64,000 nt of DNA, taken from Streptomyces fuscichromogenes (GTDB lineage: Bacteria; Actinomycetota; Actinomycetes; Streptomycetales; Streptomycetaceae). Made by a program: the position numbers and the translations under genes. This document shows positions 56,911 through 64,000 of the stretch, piece by piece. How positions within the stretch are numbered: the first letter of the stretch is position 1; each line of letters opens with the position of its first letter. The notes below the pieces were generated by a model, which was not told the origin of the DNA, ran no database searches, and saw only the letters and a list, made by a program, of their open reading frames with translations. The stretch is taken from NCBI RefSeq assembly GCF_014645815.1, contig NZ_BMML01000006.1:232587-296586 (forward strand), in the 5' to 3' direction.

Positions 56911-58743
56911 CTAGAAGACCGGCGTGCCGCCCTGGGTCAGCTTCCAGTTGGTGGCCGCGAAGGCCGACGGGTCGATGGTGCCCTTGGCCGTGGCGTAGGC
57001 GATCATCAGGTCGCGGACCTGGTTGGTGGAGCTGTAGGCGGTCTCCGCGGCGGCGATGTGCGGGTAGCCCGAGCCGCCGTTGGCGCGGTAGTTGTTGACG
57101 GCGACGACGAAGACCTGGTCGTCGGCGACGGCGGTGCCGTTGTAGCTCAGGTTCTTGATGCGCGAGCCCTCGGCCGCCGCGATGTCGATCTCGTAGTCGA
57201 CGCCGGCCGCCATGTCGTACATGTAGTCCCAGAAGCTGTTGGCGTTGGTGAGGGTGGCCGTGTCCACCGCCGTGCCGGACGGGACCTGGTGGTAGTACTT
57301 CGCCGCGTACTCCAGGTAGTCCTTGAGCTGGGCGCCGGTGAGCTTCTTGCCGTACAGGGTGTTCTCGTAGACGTACAGGCCCGCCACGTCGCGGATGGTC
57401 ACGTCACCGGCCGGGATGGTGGCCGTACGGCTGAAGCACGCGGCCACCGAGATCAGCGGAAGTGCGGCGTCCGCCGCCGACAGGCCCGCCTTCACCGCGT
57501 CCATCTGGACCTGCTGGATGAAGTCGATGGCGGGGACGTCCTTCCAGCAGGCCTCGGCCGTCGACATCGCCGCGGTGCAGGTGCCGATCGCGGTGTTGAC
57601 GTACTTGACGACCAACTGGTGGTCGGCGGTGAGGAGTTCGGTGATCCGCGGGTCCTCGGCGACCGTGTTGCTGTTCAGGGTGGTGGCGGTCTTCTTGGTG
57701 ATCTTCCAGGAGTGGTCGACCAGTTCCAGCTCGAAGTCGAAGCGGGACAGGCGGTAGCCGTAGCAGTACGGCTCGGAGAGCAGGACGTCGTCGCCGGTCT
57801 CCGCGTTCTTCACCGTGTAGGTCGGGACGTCGACGTGGGTGTGGCCGACGAGGATCGCGTCGATGCCGGGCACCTGCTCGGCGACCAGGTTCGACGCGTT
57901 CTCCACGTAGGGGAGTTCGTCGCCCCACGAGGTCGAGCCGTCCAGGCCCGAGTGGTCGGTGAGGAAGACGACGTCGCAGCCGAGGGCGCGCAGCCGCGGC
58001 ACGTACTTCTTCGCCTGCTCCACCAGGCCCGTGAAGGCCATCTTCCCGGAGACGTTGTCCTTGTCCCACAGGGCGATGCCCGGGTTGGTGAGGCCGAGGA
58101 TGCCGACCTTGATGTCGGGGCCGTGCGGGACCTTGATGTGCTTGACGGTGTAGGGCCGGAAGGCCGGCTTCAGCGTCTTGGCGTCCAGGGCGTTGGCGCC
58201 GAGCAGCGGGAAGTCGCACTGCTTCTCGAAGGTGCGGACGACCTCGATGCCGTAGTTGAACTCGTGGTTGCCGAGGGCCGCCGCGTCGTAGCGCATCTCG
58301 TTCATGGCGATCGCCATGGGGTGCTTGGGACCGCGCTTGCCGTTCTTGCCGGTGATCGGGTCGACGCTCGCGAAGTAGGAGGCGAGCGAGGTGCCCTGGA
58401 TGATGTCGCCGGCGTCGACGAGCAGGACCCGGTCCGCGCCCTTCTCCTTGCGGATGTTCTTCACCAGGGTGGCGATACGGGCGATGCCGTAGGTGTTGCC
58501 CTTGGAGTCCACGGGCGCCGCGTTGGTGTAGTAGTCCCAGTTGAAGACGTGGCTGTGCAGGTCGGTGGTGCCCAGGATGGAGAAGCTCCAGGTCTTGGGC
58601 GCCTTCGGCGGCTTGGCGTGGCCGTGGCCCGCCTCGGCGGCCTGGGCGGTGCCGGTACCGACGGTTCCCGCGACGGCCACGGCGGCGCCGGTGACGGCCG
58701 ACTTCTGCACGAACTCACGGCGGTTCATGGGATTGACGGGCAT
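56911..58743 (-). CDS. Tat-exported bifunctional metallophosphatase/5'-nucleotidase
   Basis: This 610-residue enzyme has a twin-arginine signal (NRREFVQKSA with Arg8-Arg9 from ATG 58743) followed by AVAVAGTVGTGTAQAAEA. The metallophosphatase domain has DLHSHV (61-66), LVDAGDIIQGT, LGNHEFNYG and VLVGHTHVDVP. The C-terminal 5'-nucleotidase domain (GTCTAAMSTAEACWKDVPA, NNYRANGGSGYPHIAAAETAYSSTNQV) binds substrate. It degrades extracellular nucleotides. A well-formed terminator follows. Confidence 0.94.
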   Translation of the reverse strand: MPVNPMNRREFVQKSAVTGAAVAVAGTVGTGTAQAAEAGHGHAKPPKAPKTWSFSILGTTDLHSHVFNWDYYTNAAPVDSKGNTYGIARIATLVKNIRKEKGADRVLLVDAGDIIQGTSLASYFASVDPITGKNGKRGPKHPMAIAMNEMRYDAAALGNHEFNYGIEVVRTFEKQCDFPLLGANALDAKTLKPAFRPYTVKHIKVPHGPDIKVGILGLTNPGIALWDKDNVSGKMAFTGLVEQAKKYVPRLRALGCDVVFLTDHSGLDGSTSWGDELPYVENASNLVAEQVPGIDAILVGHTHVDVPTYTVKNAETGDDVLLSEPYCYGYRLSRFDFELELVDHSWKITKKTATTLNSNTVAEDPRITELLTADHQLVVKYVNTAIGTCTAAMSTAEACWKDVPAIDFIQQVQMDAVKAGLSAADAALPLISVAACFSRTATIPAGDVTIRDVAGLYVYENTLYGKKLTGAQLKDYLEYAAKYYHQVPSGTAVDTATLTNANSFWDYMYDMAAGVDYEIDIAAAEGSRIKNLSYNGTAVADDQVFVVAVNNYRANGGSGYPHIAAAETAYSSTNQVRDLMIAYATAKGTIDPSAFAATNWKLTQGGTPVF

Positions 58744-58853
58744 TCAGGACTCCTGGAAAGGCGCAGAGGACGGGTGTGGCATGCGGGCCGCGGCGGGCTA
58801 CCCGCGTAGATGCTGACCCTCACCCGTTACCGGCGTAACCACGGATGACCCAA

Positions 58854-58883
58854 GGGCCGGTCAAGGATTCCCAAGACCGGCCC
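58854..58883 (-). terminator. Probable purA terminator (9-bp perfect inverted repeat)
   Basis: GGGCCGGTC (58854-58862) and GACCGGCCC (58875-58883) with a 12-base loop form a strong stem-loop 24 bp after the purA stop. A U-tract is absent, typical for streptomycetes. Confidence 0.7.
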
Positions 58884-58906
58884 AAATGAGTCCTGCAACC
58901 GCCGCT

Positions 58907-60190
58907 CTAGAGGAACGAGTTGATCTCGATCGTCTCGTCGCGGCCCGGACCCACGCCGATCGCGGAGATCGGGGCGCCGGACATCTCCTCCAGCGCCTTG
59001 ACGTAGTCCTGCGCGTTCTTCGGCAGGTCCGCGAAGGACTTGGCCTTGGTGATGTCCTCGGACCAGCCGGGCAGGTTCTCGTAGATCGGCTTCGCGTGGT
59101 GGAAGTCGGTCTGGGAGTACGGGAGTTCCTCGACGCGCTTGCCGTCGATCTCGTACGCCACACAGACCGGGATCTGCTCCCAGCCCGTGAGGACGTCGAG
59201 CTTGGTGAGGAAGAAGTCGGTCAGGCCGTTCACGCGGGTCGCGTAGCGGGCGATGACCGCGTCGAACCAGCCGCAGCGGCGGTCCCGGCCCGTCGTCACA
59301 CCCCGCTCGCCGCCGATGCGGCGCAGCGCGGCGCCGTCCTCGTCGAAGAGCTCGGTCGGGAACGGACCGGCGCCGACCCGGGTCGTGTACGCCTTGAGGA
59401 TGCCGATGACCCGGGTGATCTTCGTCGGGCCGACACCGGAGCCGGTGCAGGCGCCGCCCGCGGTCGGGTTCGAGGACGTGACGAACGGGTACGTGCCGTG
59501 GTCGATGTCGAGGAGCGTGCCCTGGCCGCCCTCGAAGAGGACCACCTTGTCCTCCTCCAGGGCCTGGTTGAGGACCAGGACCGTGTCGGCGACGTACGGA
59601 GCGAGCTTCTCCGCGTAGCCGAGCAGCTCCTCGACGACCTGCTCGATCGCGATCGCGCGCCGGTTGTAGAGCTTGGTGAGCATCTGGTTCTTGACGTCGA
59701 GGGCCGCCTCGACCTTCTGGGTCAGGATCGACTCGTCGTAGAGGTCCTGGACCCGGATGCCGACCCGGTTGATCTTGTCGGCGTAGGTCGGCCCGATACC
59801 GCGCCCCGTCGTACCGATCTTCCGCTTTCCGAGGAAGCGTTCCGTCACCTTGTCGACGGTCACGTGGTACGGCGTGATGATGTGCGCGTTACCGCTGATC
59901 ATGAGCTTGGACGTGTCGACGCCACGCTCGTTCAGACCGCTCAGCTCGGAGAGCAGGACCGACGGGTCGACGACGACACCGTTGCCGATGACCGGGACAC
60001 ACGTGGGCGAGAGGATTCCGGAAGGGAGCAGGTGCAGTGCGTACTTCTGGTCGCCCACGACGACCGTGTGGCCGGCGTTGTTGCCACCCTGGTAACGCAC
60101 CACGTAATCGACGGATCCGCCTAGCAGGTCCGTCGCCTTTCCCTTGCCTTCGTCACCCCACTGAGCACCGAGCAGCACAAGTGCGGGCAC
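58907..60190 (-). CDS. purA: Adenylosuccinate synthetase
   Basis: This 427-residue enzyme joins IMP and aspartate with GTP, the first step to AMP. GAQWGDEGKGKATDLLG (8-24) is the GTP loop, QGGNNAGHTVVV follows, and GRGIGPTYADKINRVGIRV and RRCGWFDAVIARYATRVNGL are conserved. The ATG/GTG at 60190 is followed directly by this P-loop, leaving little doubt about the start. It is transcribed alone. Confidence 0.97.
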   Translation of the reverse strand: MPALVLLGAQWGDEGKGKATDLLGGSVDYVVRYQGGNNAGHTVVVGDQKYALHLLPSGILSPTCVPVIGNGVVVDPSVLLSELSGLNERGVDTSKLMISGNAHIITPYHVTVDKVTERFLGKRKIGTTGRGIGPTYADKINRVGIRVQDLYDESILTQKVEAALDVKNQMLTKLYNRRAIAIEQVVEELLGYAEKLAPYVADTVLVLNQALEEDKVVLFEGGQGTLLDIDHGTYPFVTSSNPTAGGACTGSGVGPTKITRVIGILKAYTTRVGAGPFPTELFDEDGAALRRIGGERGVTTGRDRRCGWFDAVIARYATRVNGLTDFFLTKLDVLTGWEQIPVCVAYEIDGKRVEELPYSQTDFHHAKPIYENLPGWSEDITKAKSFADLPKNAQDYVKALEEMSGAPISAIGVGPGRDETIEINSFL

Positions 60191-60317
60191 GCGCGTACAC
60201 CCCTTCCGGGCGGGGCATGTCCAAGGTCAGGGGCGTACGCGTAAGGTTCGTCGCCGCGTACCACCGCGACCGTCGTTGGCCGCACAACCGTCGGACCGGA
60301 TGCCCCGGAATAGACGA

Positions 60318-60345
60318 AGCCCCTGGCGCAATAGCGCAAGGGGCT
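60318..60345. promoter_or_regulatory. Stem-loop between purA and the DGK-like gene
   Basis: AGCCCCT (60318-60324) pairs with AGGGGCT (60339-60345), with an inner GCGC/GCGC helix around an AATA loop. It lies in the purA leader region as transcribed on the minus strand, but a U-tract is weak. It could be an attenuator, a small RNA element or a bidirectional stabiliser. Confidence 0.45.
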
Positions 60346-60387
60346 CTTGCACAGTGATGCTACCCGAGGAAGCGAGGCACGACCGAG

Positions 60388-61230
60388 GTGGCGACATTCG
60401 CGACGTCCGATCAGCTGCTGGTGATCATCGATCCGGCGGCACGGCAGACGGACGGTGAGTCCGTCCGGATCGCGAAAGACGTGCTCAGCGCGGGTGCGGC
60501 ATCGAAGGTGTGCATGCCGGAGGGCCCCGAGGAATTCGCCCGCGTACTGGCCCGCCGGGGCTCACGCCGACCGGTGGTGGTCGGCGACGACAGCGCCCTG
60601 GTGCGTGCGGTGACCCTGCTGCACCGGCGCCGGGAGCTGGCGGGATGCGTGCTGTCGATGGTCCCGGTCGGGGGCCCGCTGGGCGTCGCGCACGCGCTGG
60701 GGGTGCCCACCGGCGCGGTGGCGGCGGCGCGGGCGGTCCTGGACGGGGTGGAGCGCCGGATGGACCTCCTCGTCGACGACAGCGACGGGGTGGTGCTGGG
60801 CGCGCTGCGGATCCCGCCGCTGACGGCCGTGGCGGAGGCTCCGGTGCCGGTGCCGGCCCGCGGGTGGCTGCGGCCGTACCAGCACCTCGTACGCTCCCTG
60901 TCGGCGCGCCCCGCCCCGGTCCCGGCCGTGCCCGGTCCGCCCGCGCGGCTGCGGGTGGAGGTCGACGGCCGGACGGTGGTGGACCTGGACCAGCCGGTGG
61001 AGGGCATCTCGGTGACCCCGGGCGGCCGCGACGGCCTCGCCGAGGTGGAGGTACGCCCGCTGTCCGTGGGCGCGGAGGCGACCCCGCTGCGGGCCGCGGG
61101 GCGGACGGTGACGGTGACGGGCGCGGACTTCCGCTACCGGGCGGACGGCGGGGTGGCGGGGCCGGTACGGCGGCGCACGTGGCGCGTGGTGGAGGGGGCT
61201 TGGGGGCTCACGGTGCCGGGGGTGGGGTGA
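60388..61230 (+). CDS. Diacylglycerol-kinase-like protein (degenerate)
   Basis: This 280-residue protein aligns with diacylglycerol/sphingosine kinase-type N-domains: a LLVIIDPAAR start, PVVVGDDSALVRAVTLLHRRREL, and VPVGGPLGVAHALGVPTGAV, the equivalent of the PxGTxNxxA loop. The canonical GGDGT nucleotide loop reads VGDDS, so catalysis is doubtful. The C-terminal half is a beta-rich domain as in lipid kinases (RVEVDGRTVVDLDQPVEGI). The GTG start at 60388 follows GAGG. Confidence 0.72.
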   Translation: MATFATSDQLLVIIDPAARQTDGESVRIAKDVLSAGAASKVCMPEGPEEFARVLARRGSRRPVVVGDDSALVRAVTLLHRRRELAGCVLSMVPVGGPLGVAHALGVPTGAVAAARAVLDGVERRMDLLVDDSDGVVLGALRIPPLTAVAEAPVPVPARGWLRPYQHLVRSLSARPAPVPAVPGPPARLRVEVDGRTVVDLDQPVEGISVTPGGRDGLAEVEVRPLSVGAEATPLRAAGRTVTVTGADFRYRADGGVAGPVRRRTWRVVEGAWGLTVPGVG

Positions 61231-61234
61231 GCCG

Positions 61235-61849
61235 TCACGCCTCGTCGGGTTCGTCGTCCGCTTCTGGGCGCTGGAAGCCAGAGGTGTCGAGTGTGCAGTC
61301 GAACGGCTCGGGCATCGGCAGCTTCTCGCCGAACGGCATCGTGCAGTGTGACTCGTAGCCCTTGGCCGAGGGCGTCCAGTACACAGTGGCCCGTTCTTCC
61401 TGCATGTCGAGGACGAGGTAGACCGGGATGCCTGCCCCGCCGTAGACACGAACCTTGTCAGTCAGATCGTCGTTGCGGGTGGAAGTGGAGGTCAGCTCAG
61501 CGACGAACGAGAGGGCCTCTCCGTCCAAGCGGTTGCTGGTCGTCCTGAACGCCTGTCGAGGGGCCGCATGGATGTCCGGCCCGTATGCCCGCTCGTCCCC
61601 CGGAAAGACGTAGAGAAACGGGCCGACGCTGATGCGGTGCCCTTGGGGCAGATGCGGCCGCAACTGATCGCAAATCAGCTCCATCGGGTCTTGGTAGTAC
61701 CCCTTCGACCACGGCGACAAGACGATGCTCCCCCTGATGATCTCGGCCCTGTAGCCGGGCACGTCCAACTCGTCGAGGGTGTCCAGCAGATCCTCGAAGC
61801 TGTCGGGCTCGGTGCCGCTTATCGTCGGTCGCTCAGTCATCAACGTCAT
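61235..61849 (-). CDS. Uma2-family endonuclease-like protein
   Basis: This 204-residue protein has the Uma2 PD-(D/E)xK-type fold: GYRAEIIRGSIVLSPWSKGYYQD, YGPDIHAAPRQAF with the active-site Asp, FVAELTSTSTRNDDLTDKVRVYGGAGIPVYLVLDMQ with the Glu and Lys, and a short acidic tail. The family is expanded in streptomycetes and is probably derived from DNA restriction or mobile elements; activity is unproven. It is convergent with the DGK-like gene. Confidence 0.88.
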   Translation of the reverse strand: MTLMTERPTISGTEPDSFEDLLDTLDELDVPGYRAEIIRGSIVLSPWSKGYYQDPMELICDQLRPHLPQGHRISVGPFLYVFPGDERAYGPDIHAAPRQAFRTTSNRLDGEALSFVAELTSTSTRNDDLTDKVRVYGGAGIPVYLVLDMQEERATVYWTPSAKGYESHCTMPFGEKLPMPEPFDCTLDTSGFQRPEADDEPDEA

Positions 61850-61884
61850 GATGCGCCCTCCCCCTCAGCTTGACCAGCCGCCAC

Positions 61885-62802
61885 TCAGAGTATCCGATCG
61901 GTCACCTCTCCGTGATCGCTTTCGTCCTTCAGCCCCACCCCCGTCCGCCCCAGCTCCCGCGCCCTTCCCATCAGTGCCGCCAGCTTCTCCGCCGCCGTCT
62001 CGTAGTCCAGGCCCCGCGGCGGGCGGATGTTGCTCAGGCAGTTGCGGTCGGCGTCCGTCGTCACGCCCGGCACCGGCCGGTGGGTGAGGTACGCGCCCAG
62101 GGAGTCGGCCGCCGACATGCCGGGGCGTTCGCCGACGAGGACGACCACCATCGTGGCGTCCATCGCCGCCGCGACGTCGTCACCGAGGGCCACCCGGGCC
62201 TGTTCGGCGAGGACGACCGGCGCGATCCGCCAGCCCGTCAGCCGGGCCGCCGTCGCCCGCACCATCGCCGCCGCGTGCTCGTGCACGGCCCGGCTGGACA
62301 GCCCGTCGGCGACCACGAAGACGACGTCCGGGTCACCGCCGCGCGGCAGGTGCGCCCGGTCCACGGGGTCGAGCCGCCGTCCCAGGTCGGGGCGCTGGAG
62401 ATACGTCAGCCGGTCACCGGCCGCGCTGCGCACCCGTACCGTCGGCATCCCGGGCAGCGCCGCCGCGACCAGGTCCGGCTCGAACGCCGAGTGCACCGCG
62501 TCCCGGGCCGCCGCGTGCGCGGCCTGGAGACCGAGCCGGTGCCGGGTGAGCAGCCCGGAACCGGAACGCCCGAGGCCGATCCGCGCCTGGGTATGACGCC
62601 GAAGCAACGGCCACAGCTCACCGAGCCCGACAGCCGCCGTACCGGCCATATCGGCTTTATCGGACATATCGGCCACGTCGACCGCGTCGGCGACAGCGGC
62701 CACGTCGGCAGTGCCGCGCACCCCTGCCCCCTCGGCCTCACCGGTCACACCCACCGCGTCGATCACCTCGGCCCTCTCGGTCACTTCGGTCGTCTCGCTC
62801 AT
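61885..62802 (-). CDS. eutC: Ethanolamine ammonia-lyase small subunit
   Basis: This 305-residue small subunit of adenosylcobalamin-dependent ethanolamine ammonia-lyase has LWPLLRRHTQARIGLGRSGSGLLTRHRLGLQAAHAAARDAVHSAF and VVFVVADGLSSRAVHEHA with GMSAADSLGAYLTHRPVPG near the C-terminus. About 55 extra N-terminal residues (rich in Ala/Asp/Val/Met, ADAVDVADMSDKADMAG) are encoded by low-complexity repeats. The ATG at 62802 overlaps the eutB stop, so they are co-translated. Confidence 0.94.
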   Translation of the reverse strand: MSETTEVTERAEVIDAVGVTGEAEGAGVRGTADVAAVADAVDVADMSDKADMAGTAAVGLGELWPLLRRHTQARIGLGRSGSGLLTRHRLGLQAAHAAARDAVHSAFEPDLVAAALPGMPTVRVRSAAGDRLTYLQRPDLGRRLDPVDRAHLPRGGDPDVVFVVADGLSSRAVHEHAAAMVRATAARLTGWRIAPVVLAEQARVALGDDVAAAMDATMVVVLVGERPGMSAADSLGAYLTHRPVPGVTTDADRNCLSNIRPPRGLDYETAAEKLAALMGRARELGRTGVGLKDESDHGEVTDRIL

Positions 62803-64000
62803 GCGGCCAGTTCCCTTCCGATCGCGGTCAGCGGGTGGCCGGTGACCTCGCGCAGGCCGCCGGTCTCGTCCAGGAGGCCCATCGCGTCCAGCCATGCCTC
62901 GAACTCCGGGGCCGGGCGCAGGCCCAGTACCTCGCGCAGGTACAACGCGTCGTGGTACGACGCCGACTGGTAGTTGAGCATGATGTCGTCGCCGCCCGGC
63001 GTGCAGATCACGAAGGACGCGCCCGCGACGGCGAGCATGGTCAGCATGGTGGCGATGTCGTCGTCATCGGCGTCGGCGTGGTTCGTGTAGCAGATGTCCA
63101 GGCCCATCGGCAGGCCGAGGAGCTTGCCGCAGAAGTGGTCCTCCAGGGCGGCCCGCAGGATCTGCCGGCCGTCGTAGAGGTACTCGGGGCCGATGAAGCC
63201 GACGACGGTGTTCACCAGCAGGGGGCGGTAGCGGCGGGCCACCGCGTACGCCCTCGCCTCCACCGTCTGCTGGTCCACACCGTGGTGCGCGGCCGCCGAC
63301 AGGGCGCTGCCCTGCCCGGTCTCGAAGTACATGACGTGGTCGCCGACCGTGCCCCGCCGCAGTCCGCGCGCCGCCTCGTACGCCTCGTCCAGGAGCCCCA
63401 GCGTCACGCCGAAGGAGGCGTTCGCGGCCTGGGTGCCGGCGATCGACTGGAAGACCAGGTCGACCGGGGCGCCGCGCTCCATCAGGTCCACGCTCGTGGT
63501 GACGTGGCAGAGCACGCAGGACTGGGTGGGGATCGAGTAGCGGGTGATCACGCCGTCCAGGAGCTCCAGCAGGTCGCGGACCGCCTTCGGGCTGTCGGTC
63601 GCCGGGTTGATGCCGATGACCGCGTCGCCGGAGCCGAGGAGCAGGCCGTCGAGCAGGGCGGCGGCCACCCCCGCCGGGTCGTCGGTGGGGTGGTTGGGCT
63701 GAAGGCGGGTGGCGAGGCGGCCGGGCAGGCCGATCGTGGAGCGGAACGCGGTGACCACCCGTACCTTGCGGGCGACGGCCACCAGGTCCGCGTTCCCCAT
63801 CAGCTTGGACACCGCGGCGGCCATCTCCGGCGTCACCCCCGGCGCCACCGCGGCCAGCGCCCCGGTGTCCGCCGCCAGCAGCCACTCCCGGAACCCGCCG
63901 ACCGTCAGCCCGGCGAGGGGCGCGAAGGCGGCCGTGTCGTGGGTGTCCAGGATCAGCCGGGTCACGTCGTCGTCCTCGTACGGGATCACCGGCTCGGTCA
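62799..64000 (-). CDS. eutB: Ethanolamine ammonia-lyase large subunit (partial, N-terminus outside window)
   Basis: Only the C-terminal ~399 residues are in the window; the start lies beyond 64000, and a typical EutB is about 460 residues. It contains YEDDDVTRLILDTHD, INPATDSPKAVRDLLELLDG, DLVFQSIAGTQAANASFG, ETGQGSALSA, FIGPEYLYDGRQILRAALED and GLDICYTNHADADDDD, all diagnostic. With EutC it cleaves ethanolamine to acetaldehyde and ammonia. No microcompartment or reactivase genes are visible in this window. Confidence 0.95.
   Translation of the reverse strand, partial: TEPVIPYEDDDVTRLILDTHDTAAFAPLAGLTVGGFREWLLAADTGALAAVAPGVTPEMAAAVSKLMGNADLVAVARKVRVVTAFRSTIGLPGRLATRLQPNHPTDDPAGVAAALLDGLLLGSGDAVIGINPATDSPKAVRDLLELLDGVITRYSIPTQSCVLCHVTTSVDLMERGAPVDLVFQSIAGTQAANASFGVTLGLLDEAYEAARGLRRGTVGDHVMYFETGQGSALSAAAHHGVDQQTVEARAYAVARRYRPLLVNTVVGFIGPEYLYDGRQILRAALEDHFCGKLLGLPMGLDICYTNHADADDDDIATMLTMLAVAGASFVICTPGGDDIMLNYQSASYHDALYLREVLGLRPAPEFEAWLDAMGLLDETGGLREVTGHPLTAIGRELAA

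Noticed and set aside
60300..60360. tRNA-like or riboswitch candidate
   Set aside because: The stem-loop lacks a cloverleaf, an anticodon arm and any riboswitch core I know; only a hairpin can be supported.
1..64000. Prophage, integrase or insertion sequence
   Set aside because: No transposase, integrase or phage structural motif was recognised in any frame read.

Overview
The window is a high-GC actinobacterial chromosome segment, almost certainly from Streptomyces. The evidence is the very high GC content, dense operons with ATGA/GTGA stop-start overlaps, GTG and TTG starts, a leaderless promoter of the TAGGGT type, a WhiJ-like regulator with its DUF397 partner, a TTA (bldA-type) codon, and core neighbourhoods familiar from streptomycetes (asd-ask, ybaB-recR-DUF5063 beside a SLATT protein, and purA). 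There are about 60 protein genes. I recognised no rRNA, tRNA, CRISPR array, prophage or insertion sequence.

Layout. 0-4.7 kb: a DrrA/DrrB-type ABC exporter (the permease is cut by the window edge), a TauE/SafE permease, a small secreted peptidoglycan-binding protein, and a two-gene KhtT/KhtU-like cation/proton antiporter. 4.7-11.7 kb: a six-gene, one-direction locus. It encodes a Crp/Fnr-type cyclic-nucleotide receptor, a nucleotidyl-cyclase-like protein, a STAND-like protein with a degraded P-loop, an SPFH-like coiled-coil protein, a DUF4407 membrane protein and a Pycsar-effector-family (DUF5706) membrane protein. I regard this as the most interesting part of the window: a candidate cyclic-nucleotide membrane-effector defence system of unusual composition. 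11.9-21 kb: a YraQ/TIGR03943 permease pair, a two-RCK-domain K+ channel-like protein, an S9 prolyl oligopeptidase, SURF1, and an ECF sigma factor with a membrane-anchored downstream partner. 21.4-27.6 kb: asd-ask, an OmpR-type two-component system, a secreted DUF4440-like protein, a micropeptide, and a second TauE permease behind a strongly palindromic promoter region.

27.7-32.3 kb: one giant gene (about 1526 aa). It has a wHTH/XRE-like N-terminus, an HSP90-like ATPase core and about nine C-terminal winged-helix-like repeats, an architecture typical of bacterial conflict systems. 32.3-41.8 kb: DUF5063-recR-ybaB, a SLATT protein, a Gfo/Idh/MocA oxidoreductase, a decayed SDR remnant, a membrane-anchored PstS-like protein, a receptor Ser/Thr kinase and an aminotransferase. 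42-49 kb: a GntR regulator coupled to a GT2/GT-C fusion glycosyltransferase (carrying the TTA codon), an unknown protein, a toxin-antitoxin-like pair with a perfect operator, and a WhiJ/DUF397 pair with small neighbours.

49-64 kb: a NarL-type two-component operon, an SDR/LysR divergent pair flanked by two copies of a TGAGTA-N4-TACTCA dyad, a DUF3500/HupE pair, a Tat-exported 5'-nucleotidase with a clear intrinsic terminator, purA, a degenerate diacylglycerol-kinase-like protein, a Uma2 nuclease, and eutC-eutB (eutB is cut by the right edge).

Identifications rest on reading the translated sequence and recognising motifs. No database search was run. Start sites were chosen from visible ribosome binding sites, overlaps and domain boundaries, and are marked where doubtful.
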